A stretch of DNA of 64,000 nt from Rheum nobile (lineage: Eukaryota > Streptophyta > Magnoliopsida > Caryophyllales > Polygonaceae): the NCBI GenBank assembly GCA_027886185.1, contig WOAB01000040.1:12028001-12092000 (forward strand), given 5' to 3'. Position 1 is the stretch's first letter; each line of letters opens with the position of its first letter. The translations under genes and the position numbers were made by a program. Shown here one piece after another: positions 10,690-21,984 of the stretch. The notes beneath the pieces are model-generated. The model had not been told where the DNA came from. It did no database searches and saw nothing but the letters and a program-made list of their open reading frames with translations.

Positions 10690-13673
10690 ATGGAGATTGG
10701 AGGAGCTCGCAAGAGAGGCAGGGTTGAAACTGCTCTCAACGGAAATGGCGGTCATAAGAAGTACAGGCAGCACCAGGGTACGTCCTCCTCCTATACCTAT
10801 ACTTGCTTCCTCTATATTTCTCCTAGGGTTTTAATCATTCTCTTTTTGTTCCAATTCTCTGCAATTTGGACGAATCTGTATTATAATTCTGTGATCCGGA
10901 AATCTGTATTATGTTTTGTTTTCAATTTTTGGGCGTCTTTTGCGTGCCTTTCCCAAATTTGTTATTTTAGGCGTAGTCGTATGTTTGCGTGCTGGATCTG
11001 ATTGTGGGAACATAAAAATCAACTTCCTGTAGAGATGTTGGTACAGTCTGCAATAAATCGGATATGAAATTTTACTATATAAAAATGCTAGGTGAAAATA
11101 CCTAATCTGTATTAGCTTTTAATGTCAAACTATTTTACAATAATTTCTTGATCCTGAATTCATGTTGTTAAAGGGCGTAGAGGATGACCTCATTGACGTA
11201 CTCGTTCATAAACTTGTAACTCAGTATGTTTGTTTCAACGCCTATAGTGACAAATAGGTTATGGATTTATGGTCTAGAAGCCGAACTTCAAAGACTAATA
11301 ATTCACTGAAAAGAGATAATTAATGTTCTGCAACAGAATCGGACTACTTTCCAACTGGTGTAGGAAGCAAATCGAAGCCTTGCACAAAGTTTTTCAGGTT
11401 AAATTCTTGTCTAAAACACTTATTCATATGGTTAAAATTTTATATGAATATTTTAAAATCATTCCTTTACAGTTTATATTGGAACGTGCACTTTACCTTG
11501 ACTAATGAATTCAACATCCAAAGTTGTGATACAGGTTCAACTCTAATCTTCTAATTATGTTAACTGAGGGTTGAGAGAAATGTGGTGGTCAGTGTACTTA
11601 ATGGATTTGGAGGCTGATAAGTAACTGAGATAAGGATGTGGGCAAATTTTTTGATACAACTCCTTACTCAAAGCGTTACTGTAATTATTTGACTATGAAA
11701 TCAGACTGATGAAAGTGGCACCTAAGTTCTTGATACGGCATATCTCTGCAAGAATTATATCAAGGAATATTTGTGAAAAAAATGCCATATACAGTGGATT
11801 AAGGGATTTATGATTTATGATTTAAACCTCTTTGAGCACCCATGTCTGTTCTTCCTACGCTGAATTCTGTGACTATAGATTTTAACTGGGGTTGCTATTG
11901 AGTTAGTACCGCTGAAGCTTTGCATTTAAAGCTATTCTCTGTTAATTTCCCTTTTCTGAATTGGGATGGCAGTGTTTCCTGCTTAAACAAGGGTTATAAT
12001 ATAGCGTCATGTTATGTTATATAAGGTATACATGTGTGGGATGTTCTGTCATACTCTTCTTTCTTCTATAGTTGTTTCTGGATTGGTGAAGTATTATGTT
12101 GACACTGTTGAGCATGGCAATATTTTGGCTTCATTACTGTTCAACTGAACTAGAAGTTCAATGTGGGGATGCCCTTTTAATTGTAATTTTTATGGAGTCT
12201 GTGAAGCTGGAACATAATGTATAGGCATTATATTATTTGTGTAAAGGAAAGAACACTGAAATTTTTACTATGGACAGATATTTGTAACATGTCTGCTGAA
12301 TGAAGGGTTCCGGATCATGTTGTGTCGTCTTTCTATGTTTTATTTAGACTAGAGCTGATAGAGTGATGGGATATCAATCCATTTGGGGTTTGTTGTTAGA
12401 ATCTCTATTATAGGCCTCATATCTTACTTCTAGAGTTCTGTTTGATGTCTGATTTGGTAGCTTTTGAAATGTTAAGGAACTTCTTGATCAAATAATTTGA
12501 AGAACCAACTTATGATTCTTCTTTGCAATAGGGTGTCTCTGCTACCTGGCGTAATTGGTTTCTTTGTATATTGCTTTATTACGAGGAAGGAAGGATGTGA
12601 ATTGATCCATTACTCTTAGCTGCTGAAGTGGTGACAGCCGGGTTAATCTGGTCAATTCAGCTGTCAAATCATTATTATTTATAATATTTTTTTCCATTAG
12701 TGGTGCAAATTAGATTAATAATGGTAGACCCTTATAAATGAGGAAATTGCTAGTTACTTTTCATGATCCAGTGGTGTTAATTAACTGCGAAACAGTATAT
12801 TCATGATTCACAAACAAGTATAGCAAATCCTGCTATCTTTTCTATACAAACTAGTTGATGTAGTTTCGATTGCCTTAGTTTGCAATTGTTTAATCTTTTT
12901 CATCAATATGCAGTACGTCAGGCTGCCCCTTTGGTGAAGGATGCCATTTCTTACACTATGTTCCTGGTGGATACAAAGCCGTGTCTCAGATGATGAACCT
13001 TGGTGGTGGGCCTCCTGCTCCAGCACCAGCAGCAAGGAATGTACCACCTCCACCACCTTCTTTTCCAGACGCTTCCCAACCTTCTACTGTGAAATCCCGT
13101 CTCTGCAACAAGTACAACTCTGCTGAGGGCTGTAGATTTGGGGACAAGTGCCGCTTTGCTCATGGTGAATGGGAGCTCGGGAAGCCAGGCTTACAATCTC
13201 ATGAAGACCCTCGCTTCATGGGACCTGTTCCTGGGATGATGGGTGGTGGTGGCAGGATGGAATCCAATAGCACGGCGGGCTTTGGGCTTTCATCCACTGC
13301 CAAGATAAGCGTAGATGCTTCGCTTGCTGGAGCTATAATTGGCAAGGGTGGTGTGAACTCGAAGCAGATATGTCGTGTAACTGGAGCCAAGCTTGCCATT
13401 AGGGAACACGAATTTGACCCAAACTCGAGGAATATTGAACTGGAGGGTACCTTCGATCAGATCAAACAAGCCAGTTCCATGGTTCATGAGCTCATAGTGA
13501 ATGTCAGGGCAGGCTCCACGCCTCCTAGCAAGGGGCCACGCACGTCTCACTCCGGTGCTGCGAATAACTTCAAGACAAAGCTCTGCGGTAACTTTGCTAA
13601 AGGCTCGTGTACGTTCGGCGACAAATGCCACTTTGCACATGGAGCTGAAGAGCTGCGGAAGGGACCAATGTAA
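10690..13673 (+). CDS. KHZ1-like: KH-domain and CCCH zinc-finger RNA-binding protein (KHZ1/KHZ2-like), three exons
   Basis: Exons 10690-10777, 11337-11397 and 12914-13673 join in frame (GT/AG at each junction) to 303 codons including the TAA stop. The first CCCH finger (C-x8-C-x5-C-x3-H, CTKFFSTSGCPFGEGCHFLH) is split across exons 2 and 3, which supports the splicing. A second CCCH finger (LCNKYNSAEGC...CRFAH) follows a Gly/Pro-rich linker. Then comes a KH domain with the GxxG loop (AIIGKGG), and last a C-x7-C-x5-C-x3-H finger near the C-terminus. This architecture matches the plant KHZ1/KHZ2 proteins, nuclear RNA-binding factors linked in Arabidopsis to flowering and senescence. No lesion is visible. 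It is the only intact host gene in the window. Confidence 0.93.
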
Positions 13674-14182
13674 CCTCTTTTGATGTTTTTATTCCCTTTG
13701 CGTTTTGTCTTGTGCCCATTTGTTTTTAGCCTTCTTACAGGTATAAAGCTTAGACTGTTTCTAGCTAATTAAGATGCGCTTTAGGTTTTGATCTCTGTTG
13801 GTTTTGTTATCAGTTCATGGACCTGATTTCGCCATCATCTGTTGGATCACCTTTGGTGTACAAGTAACCTAAATCTATTTGTGAAGCGCTGGCATGGACG
13901 AGTTCTCAAGTCATGTAACCTACTTTACTTCTGAAGTTTTGGCACGGATGAGGTAGACCGTAGATAGCTAACTTCTCGCGCTGCCTTATTATGTATTTAG
14001 GGCATTTTAAATAGTGGTGGCCCGGTTTATGAATTGGACCCTGAATTGCCTAGGACCTTGAAAGTTGAAAGGGCGGCTCCGGTTCTGTTGAAGGAATCGG
14101 CAGAATTTGCCGGTTTTGACTCGGCCAGTTGTCGGTTTGACCTTGGAAAATATCAGAAAATTTTTGGCAAAAAATTAATGTT
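13674..14182 (+). other. 3' flank of the KH/CCCH gene
   Basis: Probable 3' UTR followed by unrecognised sequence up to the inverted-repeat element. No ORF worth calling and no definite polyadenylation signal. Confidence 0.4.
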
Positions 14183-14250
14183 GGGAGAAATTCGGCGTAG
14201 TAGCCACGAGGTATAGTCAATTCTGTGTGATGCTCAGTTTTTAAAAAGTC

Positions 14251-14969
14251 TGCATAGTAATCTTCATGTATCATAAATTATGCCTCTTACTAGGGGTGAG
14301 CAAACCGATCCGTTATATCGGATATCCGGTTTAAAAAATTTACAAAATCCCGATCCGTATTCGGTCCGTTTTGAAACGGATATCCGATAAAAAGGATCCG
14401 GATCGGATCGGATATCTGAGTCGGATATCCGAATTATCCGGTTACTACAAATCTATTAAAAATAAATCAATATATTTATTTTTTAAATTCAAAAGTAATA
14501 AATTTGTAAATTAAGAAATAAAATTTGTAGGTTGTTTTGTTCGTACGATTTAAATTATATACACACTTATTATTCATATGAAAATGTATTTACAATATTT
14601 TACTTGGACAACAATATAAATATGTGATTAAGGATGTAAAATTTATTAATATATTACTCAATATATTAGTTATAATAAACAAATTTATGATTATAAATAT
14701 TATATGAATAGTACCGGATATTTTCGGATATCCGATAAACTAAATATATCGATCCGTATCCGGTTCAAGTATTCGGCAAAATCACCCGGATCGGATCGGA
14801 TACGGATAAAAACTTAAAGGATATTTTCGGATACGGATTTTTAGGATACGGATCGGCGGATTTTCGGATCGGATCAACCAGATCGGATATATTTGCTCAC
14901 CCCTACCTCTTACCCTCAAACGTGCATAGTAATCTTCATGTTTCATAAATTCTGTCTCTTACCCTCAAA
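14251..14969 (+). repeat. Short direct duplication around the MITE insertion
   Basis: The ~45-base unit GCATAGTAATCTTCATGT...CTCTTAC occurs at 14251-14290 and again at 14924-14969. The MITE sits at the end of the first copy. The duplication belongs to the left arm of the larger inverted-repeat element. Confidence 0.6.
14291..14905. mobile_element. hAT-type MITE with perfect 8-bp TSD
   Basis: Terminal inverted repeats TAGGGGTGAGCAAA / TTTGCTCACCCCTA. Flanked by the exact 8-bp direct repeat CCTCTTAC (14283-14290 and 14906-14913). The interior is non-coding and full of GGATCGGATATCCG-like iterations. hAT transposases make 8-bp duplications, so the class call is firm. Confidence 0.92.
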
Positions 14970-15716
14970 CGTTATAAGAAGAAAAATAATAATTACCAAG
15001 TATTTATATTTTAAACTTAATTTAATAAAATTATCATATTTTTGTGGTATTGGATTAAATATCTAATTTTTATCTTTTATAAAATCAAAAAAAATTATAA
15101 TTTTGTAAGAAAAATTTAAGAATCCTTCTCTTTTTTACACACTTTATGACATCATAATTATGATTATTTTTAAAATCTCCCAACATTATATATTTTGAAA
15201 ACAACTTTGAAAAAAAATACTTTTATGAAACTTTTTGTTCTCCCGTAAAAACGTGATAAAGTAACTTGTAAGAAGCAAAAGATTTAGTCAAAATACCATC
15301 TACTTTTGATAGTTAAAAGCAAGATATTATTGAAAAAGAAATTTGTATAGCGGTGTATTTTTATAAAAATAAATAACCTAGATTAATTTTTTAACAATAT
15401 AAAATTTATGGTGTACGTTGAAAAATGTGTAGAAAAGAGTAGTTTTTTAATATTTTCATATAAAAAATATAATTTTTGGTGGTTTTATAAAAAATAAAGA
15501 TGAGGTGTTTTTTTATTAAATACCACAAAAATATTATGATTTTATTAAATTATGTTTAATATATAGATAATTGGTAATTGTTTTTTTGCTTTTTATAATG
15601 TTTAAGAGTACCAGGTGAAATTTGTGAAACTTTATTGTTACTACGCAAACTTTTTAAAAACTTTGGGCACCACGCGGAATTCGCAATACCTTGTAGTTAC
15701 CACACCGAATTTCCCT

Positions 15717-16029
15717 AATTTTTTTTAACTTTAAAAAGTTATTTAGTATATACACTTTTAATTTAATAAAAATTCAAACTTTTAACTTCAAAAAAAATTA
15801 ATTGAAACTTGTAACTTAAAAGTATTGTTTTCTTGGGTAAATATTTACTTTTCAACCATCAAATTAGACGACTCAATCTCAAATTCTTTTTATTAAGTAC
15901 ATGACTCCTCCTCCCCCCCCCCCCCCCCCCCTCTCACCTTTGACCCGTGTTGACCGCGATCATTTTAGCTAAAGAAATCGCCAGGCTGATCTGCATAATA
16001 TAATGAAAATTGGATATAAATGGAGTTTT
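15717..16029. other. AT-rich intergenic stretch with a C19 homopolymer
   Basis: No gene seen. 15913-15931 is an unbroken run of 19 C (G-rich on the minus strand). It could fold as an i-motif or G-quadruplex, or be an assembly artefact. Confidence 0.6.
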
Positions 16030-17087
16030 TTGGAAAAAACGTGACAAATATTTTGTGGTAGATATTTTGTGACAGATTTTTGTCATTTTTTGTGACAGAG
16101 TTTTGGTGCTAGTGTTTTTGTGATAGATTTTTGGTGACAGATTTTTACGGATAATTTTTTATGACAATTTTTTTGTGACATAATTTTGGTGGCGATTCAA
16201 GTTATCACTTAAACTAGTTGGTGATGATTCGAGTTGTATCGAAACTAGTTGACGATGATCCGAGTTGTAACCCAAACTAGTTGGTGACGATTCGAGTTGT
16301 CACCCAAATTAGTTGGTGACGATTCGAGTTATCACCGAAACCAGTGGATGACGATTCGAGTAGTCACCGAAACGAGTGGGTGACGATTCGAGTTGCCATC
16401 GAAACTAGTTGGTGACGATTCGAGTTGTCATCGAAACTAGTTGGTTACGATTCGAGTTGTCACCGAAACTAGTTGTTGACAATTTCGATACTTCACTAAC
16501 TAGATAAAATGTTTGCATACTTCTCAGTTTGATGACATTTCTCGTTTTAATGACACTTCTCATTTTGATGACACTTCTCGATTTGATTACACTTCTCGTT
16601 TTGATAACAATTCTCGTTTCGATGACGCTTCTTATTTCAAAGTGTCATTAACTTTAGTTGGTGACACTTTCGCGTCACTTACACTAGTTTCCGTCATTAT
16701 CACTAGTTGATGACAATTTCCATCATCACCACTAGTTGATGATGGTTCCTTCGTCACCACTAGTTGATGGCACTTCTCAAAATGATGACACTTCTCGATT
16801 TGAAGATAAATTTATTTTTGATGACAAATTTCGTTTAGATGACAAGTTTGTTTTCAATGACGCTTCTCGCTTTAATATGTCATCAACATTAGTTGTCATC
16901 AATATTAGTTGGTGACACTTTTGAAATGTCAGCTATACTAGTTTCCATGGTCACCACAAGTTGATCACGGTTCCGCCGTCACGACTAGTTGATGACGGTT
17001 CCGCTGTCACCACTAGTTGATGACTATTCTATCGTCACCACTAGTTGATGACGGTTCCGTCACCACCACTAGTTGATGACGGTTCCG
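16030..17087. repeat. Composite array of short hairpin-forming repeats
   Basis: Several sub-arrays follow one another. TTTTTGTGACAGAT-like units lie at ~16030-16190. A ~32-base unit GGTGACGATTCGAGTTGTCACC plus spacer covers ~16200-16500; its GGTGAC/GTCACC ends make each unit a hairpin. Then come ~18-base units TTTGATGACACTTCTCGT (~16510-16640), and ~25-base units CTAGTTGATGACGGTTCCGTC (~16690-17087). All share the TGAC/GTCA theme. This resembles subterminal repeats of CACTA-type transposons, but I found no CACTA terminus. Confidence 0.6.
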
Positions 17088-18398
17088 TGATAACATGTTT
17101 TTGTCGTTCTAAAAACTGCTATGCAAAATATCCAAACAAACCCTAAACCGTAGTCCTAGGTAAGTAAAGGTCGAATCCACAGGGAGACAGATTCTATCTA
17201 ATTATGCAATTCGTATGTCAATCAAACGTAACCAAAGGGGGATTTTGTTTGTTTAATTAATCTAAGCATGCAAAAGTAAACAAAGTAAAATATGATGAAA
17301 TCAGTGATGGGAAAAACACTTAGTCAAACAACATCCACTATTCGTATGACAAGTTGATCATAGATACTCATTCAAATCTCATGCAATGGAAATTCCAATT
17401 CTTTTTCAAATATAACTAATAGCACAACCAGATACTATTAGCACTAACTAATTAAACAACCTTGAAACTATCAAGATTCAGTTTAACAGCAGCCTTACGG
17501 ATAGGAATATAGTTGGATACAATTCTAGCATAAAACAACCAGCTTTTATCCTAGAATGTAAATCAATTCTCTTCTGCATAAGACTAGCACAACCAGATAC
17601 TAGTACGATGCAATTGCTACTCTGAAATAGATATGCTCAACCAATAACAATCTAGATCTAGCAATCAATCAATAACAATAAACCCTAGTTGCGTCCAAAT
17701 AGAGATTATCAATATCAATCATAAACAACTTAAGCAAGAGAAAGATAAAAACCATGCAATCGATTAAGAACAAGAATCTCACAACTTAATCCAAACGAAA
17801 GCTTCAGCGTCTGACTAAGCCAGGGAGGCTTAGTTCTTCATAGCAAATACGTAAAGAGAAATTAGGGTTCAAAGAAAAAGATGATAGATGATATGCCTCT
17901 CTTTTCCCTTAAATACTAAAGGAAATAAAATCTGAAATTAACCTAAAACGAAATAATAAAACATAATAAAAATAATCCAAATAAAACAAATATGGAAAAC
18001 ACGTTCGGCGGGCTTCTGACAGCGGCTGCGGTCGCCGTAATGTTCACGGCGGGCGCCGTCGCTGTACTTCGGTTCAGCTCCTGCGACACCTCCGTAGAAA
18101 TGCCATAACTTTTGATTCCCAACTCGGATTGCACTCATATTTTGAGGACTTGCAGTAGACTTCAAGATATAACTCCTCGAATTGGAATCACTCCATTTGG
18201 ACATCGGAGTAGAGAGAACGAACCAATTGAATTCAGCCTATGGTTCTTCTACTCTTCATTGCACTCCTCTTCCTCGTCTTCTCATGTGGTTTCTTCCTCA
18301 GTGTCTCATATGATATCCAAAACCGCTCAAACACCTCCAAATACACCAACTTAGCCCCCAAACGCTCTTACTTAAGCCCTACAAAGTAGTGCTTATCA
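17088..18398 (-). repeat. 3' LTR of the Athila-like element
   Basis: Plus-strand ends are TGATAACATG and GTGCTTATCA. Followed (on +) by AATCACCCCATGCTTAGACC, which on the coding strand is the purine-rich stretch AGCATGGGGTGATT just before the LTR. Confidence 0.88.
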
Positions 18399-19988
18399 AA
18401 TCACCCCATGCTTAGACCTTTGCTCATCCTCGAGTAAACTAATAAAAAGCCTACTCCTCCAATGTAACATCCAAGGTCTCAGGAAGCATATCCTCCAACT
18501 AAGAGTCACCTAACCCATGCCAAGCTCCTGGCACCAATCTCATTCACAACACATCCACAACTCAACAAGCTTAAGAGGCAAGCAGAGTACTTCCCCCAAG
18601 CTAACCCGGACATCCAATAGTGTGAGTAACCTCTAATCCTAGCCTCCATCTATTGCTCCTTATGTCTCCTAGAGTGACCTACCCGACAATCCTTCTTTGT
18701 CTCCCCTTCTTATGACGCCTCACCAAGAATAATGAGAAATCCTAAAATCACTCTTCTTCTTTTTCACTCGTTTTGCCAAGGCGCCCTTTCGGGTTTTCAC
18801 CAAGCCACTCATTTCATTTTCCAATAGATGTGCTCACATAAGCTCACGTCACTCTTGACCTCATATTACCCCAGCCTAATGCCGGTCCAAGCCACCTGCT
18901 TATTGCATAGGCTGCCCTTTCGGGTTTTCGACCTATCCCAGGATTTCAATGATAGCCTTTTTTCAAATTTTTGGCTCTTTTCATTTTTTATTCATTTTTC
19001 TCCTCAGCAGCGTAGCAAGTATAAAACCCCACCCCATGCTTAAACATTGCATTGTCCTCAATGTAATGAAAGACAAAAGAATAAAGCACAGGGAAAAGCA
19101 AAAAATAACTCACAACGTTGCCGAGTTGGCTTGGACACTTCCTTGTCGCTGGCGGTGTAGTCATAAAAGCTCATGTCCTGGATGCCTGCATCAACGCCAT
19201 AATCTTCATCTACCGTGCAGCCATAAGAAACCACTGTAAAGTGTGGTGGTTATACAGGAACTCAGGGCGGCACGGCCTTCAACTCCATCAACTTGTACCA
19301 TGCAACCAAAAGGAACCACTCTGGTGAAGTAGTGATCAATCAAGGGAACGGGGTTGCAAGGCCTTCAAAAAATGGGCCCAGATGTCATCGTGGTTGGGCC
19401 CTGGTGTACCTCCTCTCCAGCTGTCGACTACAGGGCCATCATCGTTGCCAAGTAAAAGTAGGGTGAATGTAATCTTCCGTTAGCAACATGATGCGCACCT
19501 CTCCGCGGAGAATATGGACAGCTGGGTAAATTTTTATTTTATTTATTTTATTTAAATTTTTTTTTTTGACTTTTTCTCCCTGTTTAAGGTCTTTTCGGGG
19601 TATCTTATTTTCGTCTTTTGCTCCCCGTTTAAGGTTTTTTCGGGACCCATTTTTTTTTTGATTTTTTTTTTTACCTGCGAAAATGCGGCGGTCGCCGTGA
19701 GGGGTGCGGCGGTCGCCGTAATTAAACGGCGGTCGCCGTTTTTAGGTCGTAGCCAACTTGCTTGGCGAGGCATTTACGGCGGGCGCCGTGAACTTCGCAG
19801 CGGGCGCCGTGAACACCATTTTCGTTTTTTCGCGCTTCCTGCAGGTTAGTTCGACACAGAAAGGAAAAAACAAAAAGAAAAACAACTGAATAAAGACTAA
19901 GGGAAAGAAAATAGACTACCTAACATCGGGTTGCCTCCCGAACAGCGCCTTAGTTAATGTCGTGGCTCGACATACTACTCGAACAACC
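18399..19988 (-). other. Non-coding internal region replacing pol
   Basis: About 1.6 kb between the protease stop and the 3' LTR without a polymerase or integrase domain. It carries five near-palindromic GC-rich modules at 19680-19812 (GCGGCGGTCGCCGT, ACGGCGGGCGCCGT) and T-rich tracts. The part from 18399 to ~19250 is homologous to 5103-5959. Confidence 0.7.
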
Positions 19989-21881
19989 TCAATCCATATC
20001 GTCAAGTTCCTTGGGAACCTTCTTAATCCATACCTCCTTTCTGAACCAGTCATGGAAAGGTTTGAACCTTAGACCATGCTTCTTCTTCCTTGGCTTCTCC
20101 ATCTGGACCTTCTTAGTCGCGTCTACCCCATGCTTAGATCGATCCGGGGGGTGTTTAACCTTAACTTCAGGGACCTGCACCAAAGAGGGAGTGAGCTTCT
20201 CGCTCGGAGTTAGCAGCAAAGGTGATTTACCTGGTAGCTCCGGAGGGAGCTTATAGCAAGCGTCCCACTCAGTAACACCTTCCTGCAAGTCAGTAGATAT
20301 AGCAATATCCAAGCTAGAGTCAACAATAGGTGGTGTGTCATCTAGGTGGTCCTCATGAAAAACATCTTGCACCACAGGCTCAGGGATATCAATTGCACAC
20401 AAAGAAAGATCATTAGAAGGAAATTTTCTGGCTTCATAGATATTGTAGTTAATAGTTTCGCCATCAAATTCCATGGTTAAAGAACCAGTACTCACGTTGA
20501 TCTTAGTGTTGACAGTTTTCAAGAATGATCTCCCTAACAGAATAGGGGCTGCATGCATATCATGTTCCATATCAAGCACATAGAAGTCAGCAGGAAAAGT
20601 AAGATCACCAACCCTAACCAAGACATCCTCCACAATCCCTATAGGACGCACACTAGATCTATCAGCTAACGGAATGGAAATATTGGTCGCATGCATGGGT
20701 CCTAATCCTAAGGATTCACAAAGAGATGACGGTAAGACATTAATGGAAGCACCCAAATCTAACATAGCTTTGGGAAACTTGGTGCTTCCAATAGTGACTG
20801 GGATGGTAAACATACCTGGGTCACCACACTTCTTGGGTAAGCGCTTCTGAAAAATAGCGGAGACATGTTCGCTTACCTTGACCTTCTTCTTGCTATTCCG
20901 GTCCTGATTCCTCTTTGTAGTGCACATTTGCTTTAAGAACTTGGCATAACGAGGGACAGGCTTGATCAAATTTAAGAGAGGCATGTTGACCTCAACGTTT
21001 CTGAACATCTCAAACATGTCTTTGTCCTGCGCAAGTGGCTTGGTACGCTTCAATGCAGATGGGAATGGTGCAACGGGCTTCCACTCAGGAAAAATTGGAG
21101 GCACATACTCCTTCTCAGCCTCAGATTCAGCAACGGAGGGGCGGCGGGCGCCGTGTGTTTCGCGGCGGTCGCCGTGAATGTCATCAGGATTTCTGAGAAA
21201 AGTTTCACCGTCACGACGGTCGCCGTAATTGTTGCGGCGGTCGCCGTGATTTTTTTCTTCCAGGTCGAGAGCAGCGTCCCTTTCGCGGCGGTCGCCGTGT
21301 GTCTCGCGGCGGTCGCCGCTTTCACGGTGGTCGTCGTTCTGCTCCAAATCTGCACTTTCTTCCTTATTGCCCTCAGGCTTATCTTCCTCAAGCTTCTTCC
21401 CACTTCTCAAAGTCACAGCACTGACATTTCGAATGTCCGGGTTCACCTCAGTTTGAGATGGGAGTTTACCAGAGTCCTTGGCGTCTAGTTTATTCACCAC
21501 TTGAGAGATTTGACCAAATTGTCTTTCCAGGTTCTGAATGCTTGCTTGCGTACTTTGAATGCTAGCTTGCGTACTTTCCTGGAACTGCATGTGGCTCTTG
21601 GTCAGCTTAGCAACATTCTCATTAAGACTCATGTTGCTTTGCATCAGCATTTTCATCATATCATCCACAGACTGCGAAGGGTTACCCTATTGTTGGTTTG
21701 GTTCTGGATAGAACTCCTGGTAGTCATGATCATATGAAGGGTATTGCAGGTTTCCATAACTCGAATTGGGGTGATTTCTCCACCCTGGAGTGTATGCGTA
21801 TGAGTATGGGTCATATTGCGGCTCCTGATGGAAGTGGGGAAATCTATCCATCTCTGTAACAAAATCAAAAAGGAAAAACAA
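19989..21881 (-). pseudogene. Truncated gag-protease of the Athila-like element
   Basis: One frame from 21881 to 19989, interrupted by a single TAG at 21687-21689; phase is preserved across it. It starts inside the gag: a typical Athila block (YTPGWRNHPN) is present, but the upstream capsid domain is gone. After the stop come a coiled-coil segment (FQESTQASIQSTQASI), VTLRSGK, a repeat-derived HGDRR-rich insert (21140-21340), PPIFPEWKPVAPFP, and an aspartic protease with DLGASINVLPSSL followed by the APILLGRSFL motif. The C-terminus is basic and ends at VPKELDDMD with no polymerase fused. The missing capsid suggests the copy could not assemble particles by itself. Confidence 0.82.
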
Positions 21882-21963
21882 AAATCAATAGCACGGGTGT
21901 GGACCGTAAGATAGGTCCACACAATAGTTGACACACAATTCGCACACAAAATAGATTATTGCC

Positions 21964-21981
21964 TCCCCGGCAACGGCGCCA
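21964..21981 (-). other. Primer-binding site, tRNA-Asp type
   Basis: On the coding strand TGGCGCCGTTGCCGGGGA begins three bases after the 5' LTR end. It is complementary to the 3' end of plant tRNA-Asp (…CCCCGGCAACGGCGCCA). Confidence 0.88.
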
Positions 21982-21984
21982 ATT

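Larger units (their letters stand above)
14183..15716. mobile_element. Long-inverted-repeat non-autonomous element
   Basis: Ends GGGAGAAATTCGGCGTAG and, inverted, GGGAAATTCGGTGTGG. Both arms then share CGAGGTAT/CAAGGTAT, GTTTTTAAAAAGT, a CATAGTAA-type block and AATTTAATAAAAT...TTTTTGTGGTATT in the same order. The right arm is ~230 bases; the left arm is longer because a hAT MITE and a short duplication lie within it. There is no coding capacity. The arms resemble MULE-type long TIRs. A target duplication was not established. Confidence 0.65.

Noticed and set aside
10690..11001. Unspliced 103-residue ORF at the start of the KH/CCCH gene
   Set aside because: It reads through the donor at 10778 into intron 1; the spliced model restores the first zinc finger.
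13290..13640. Minus-strand 116-residue ORF
   Set aside because: Shadow of exon 3 of the KH/CCCH gene.
21153..21488. Plus-strand Val/Ala-rich ORF
   Set aside because: Antisense shadow of the HGDRR repeat region of gag.
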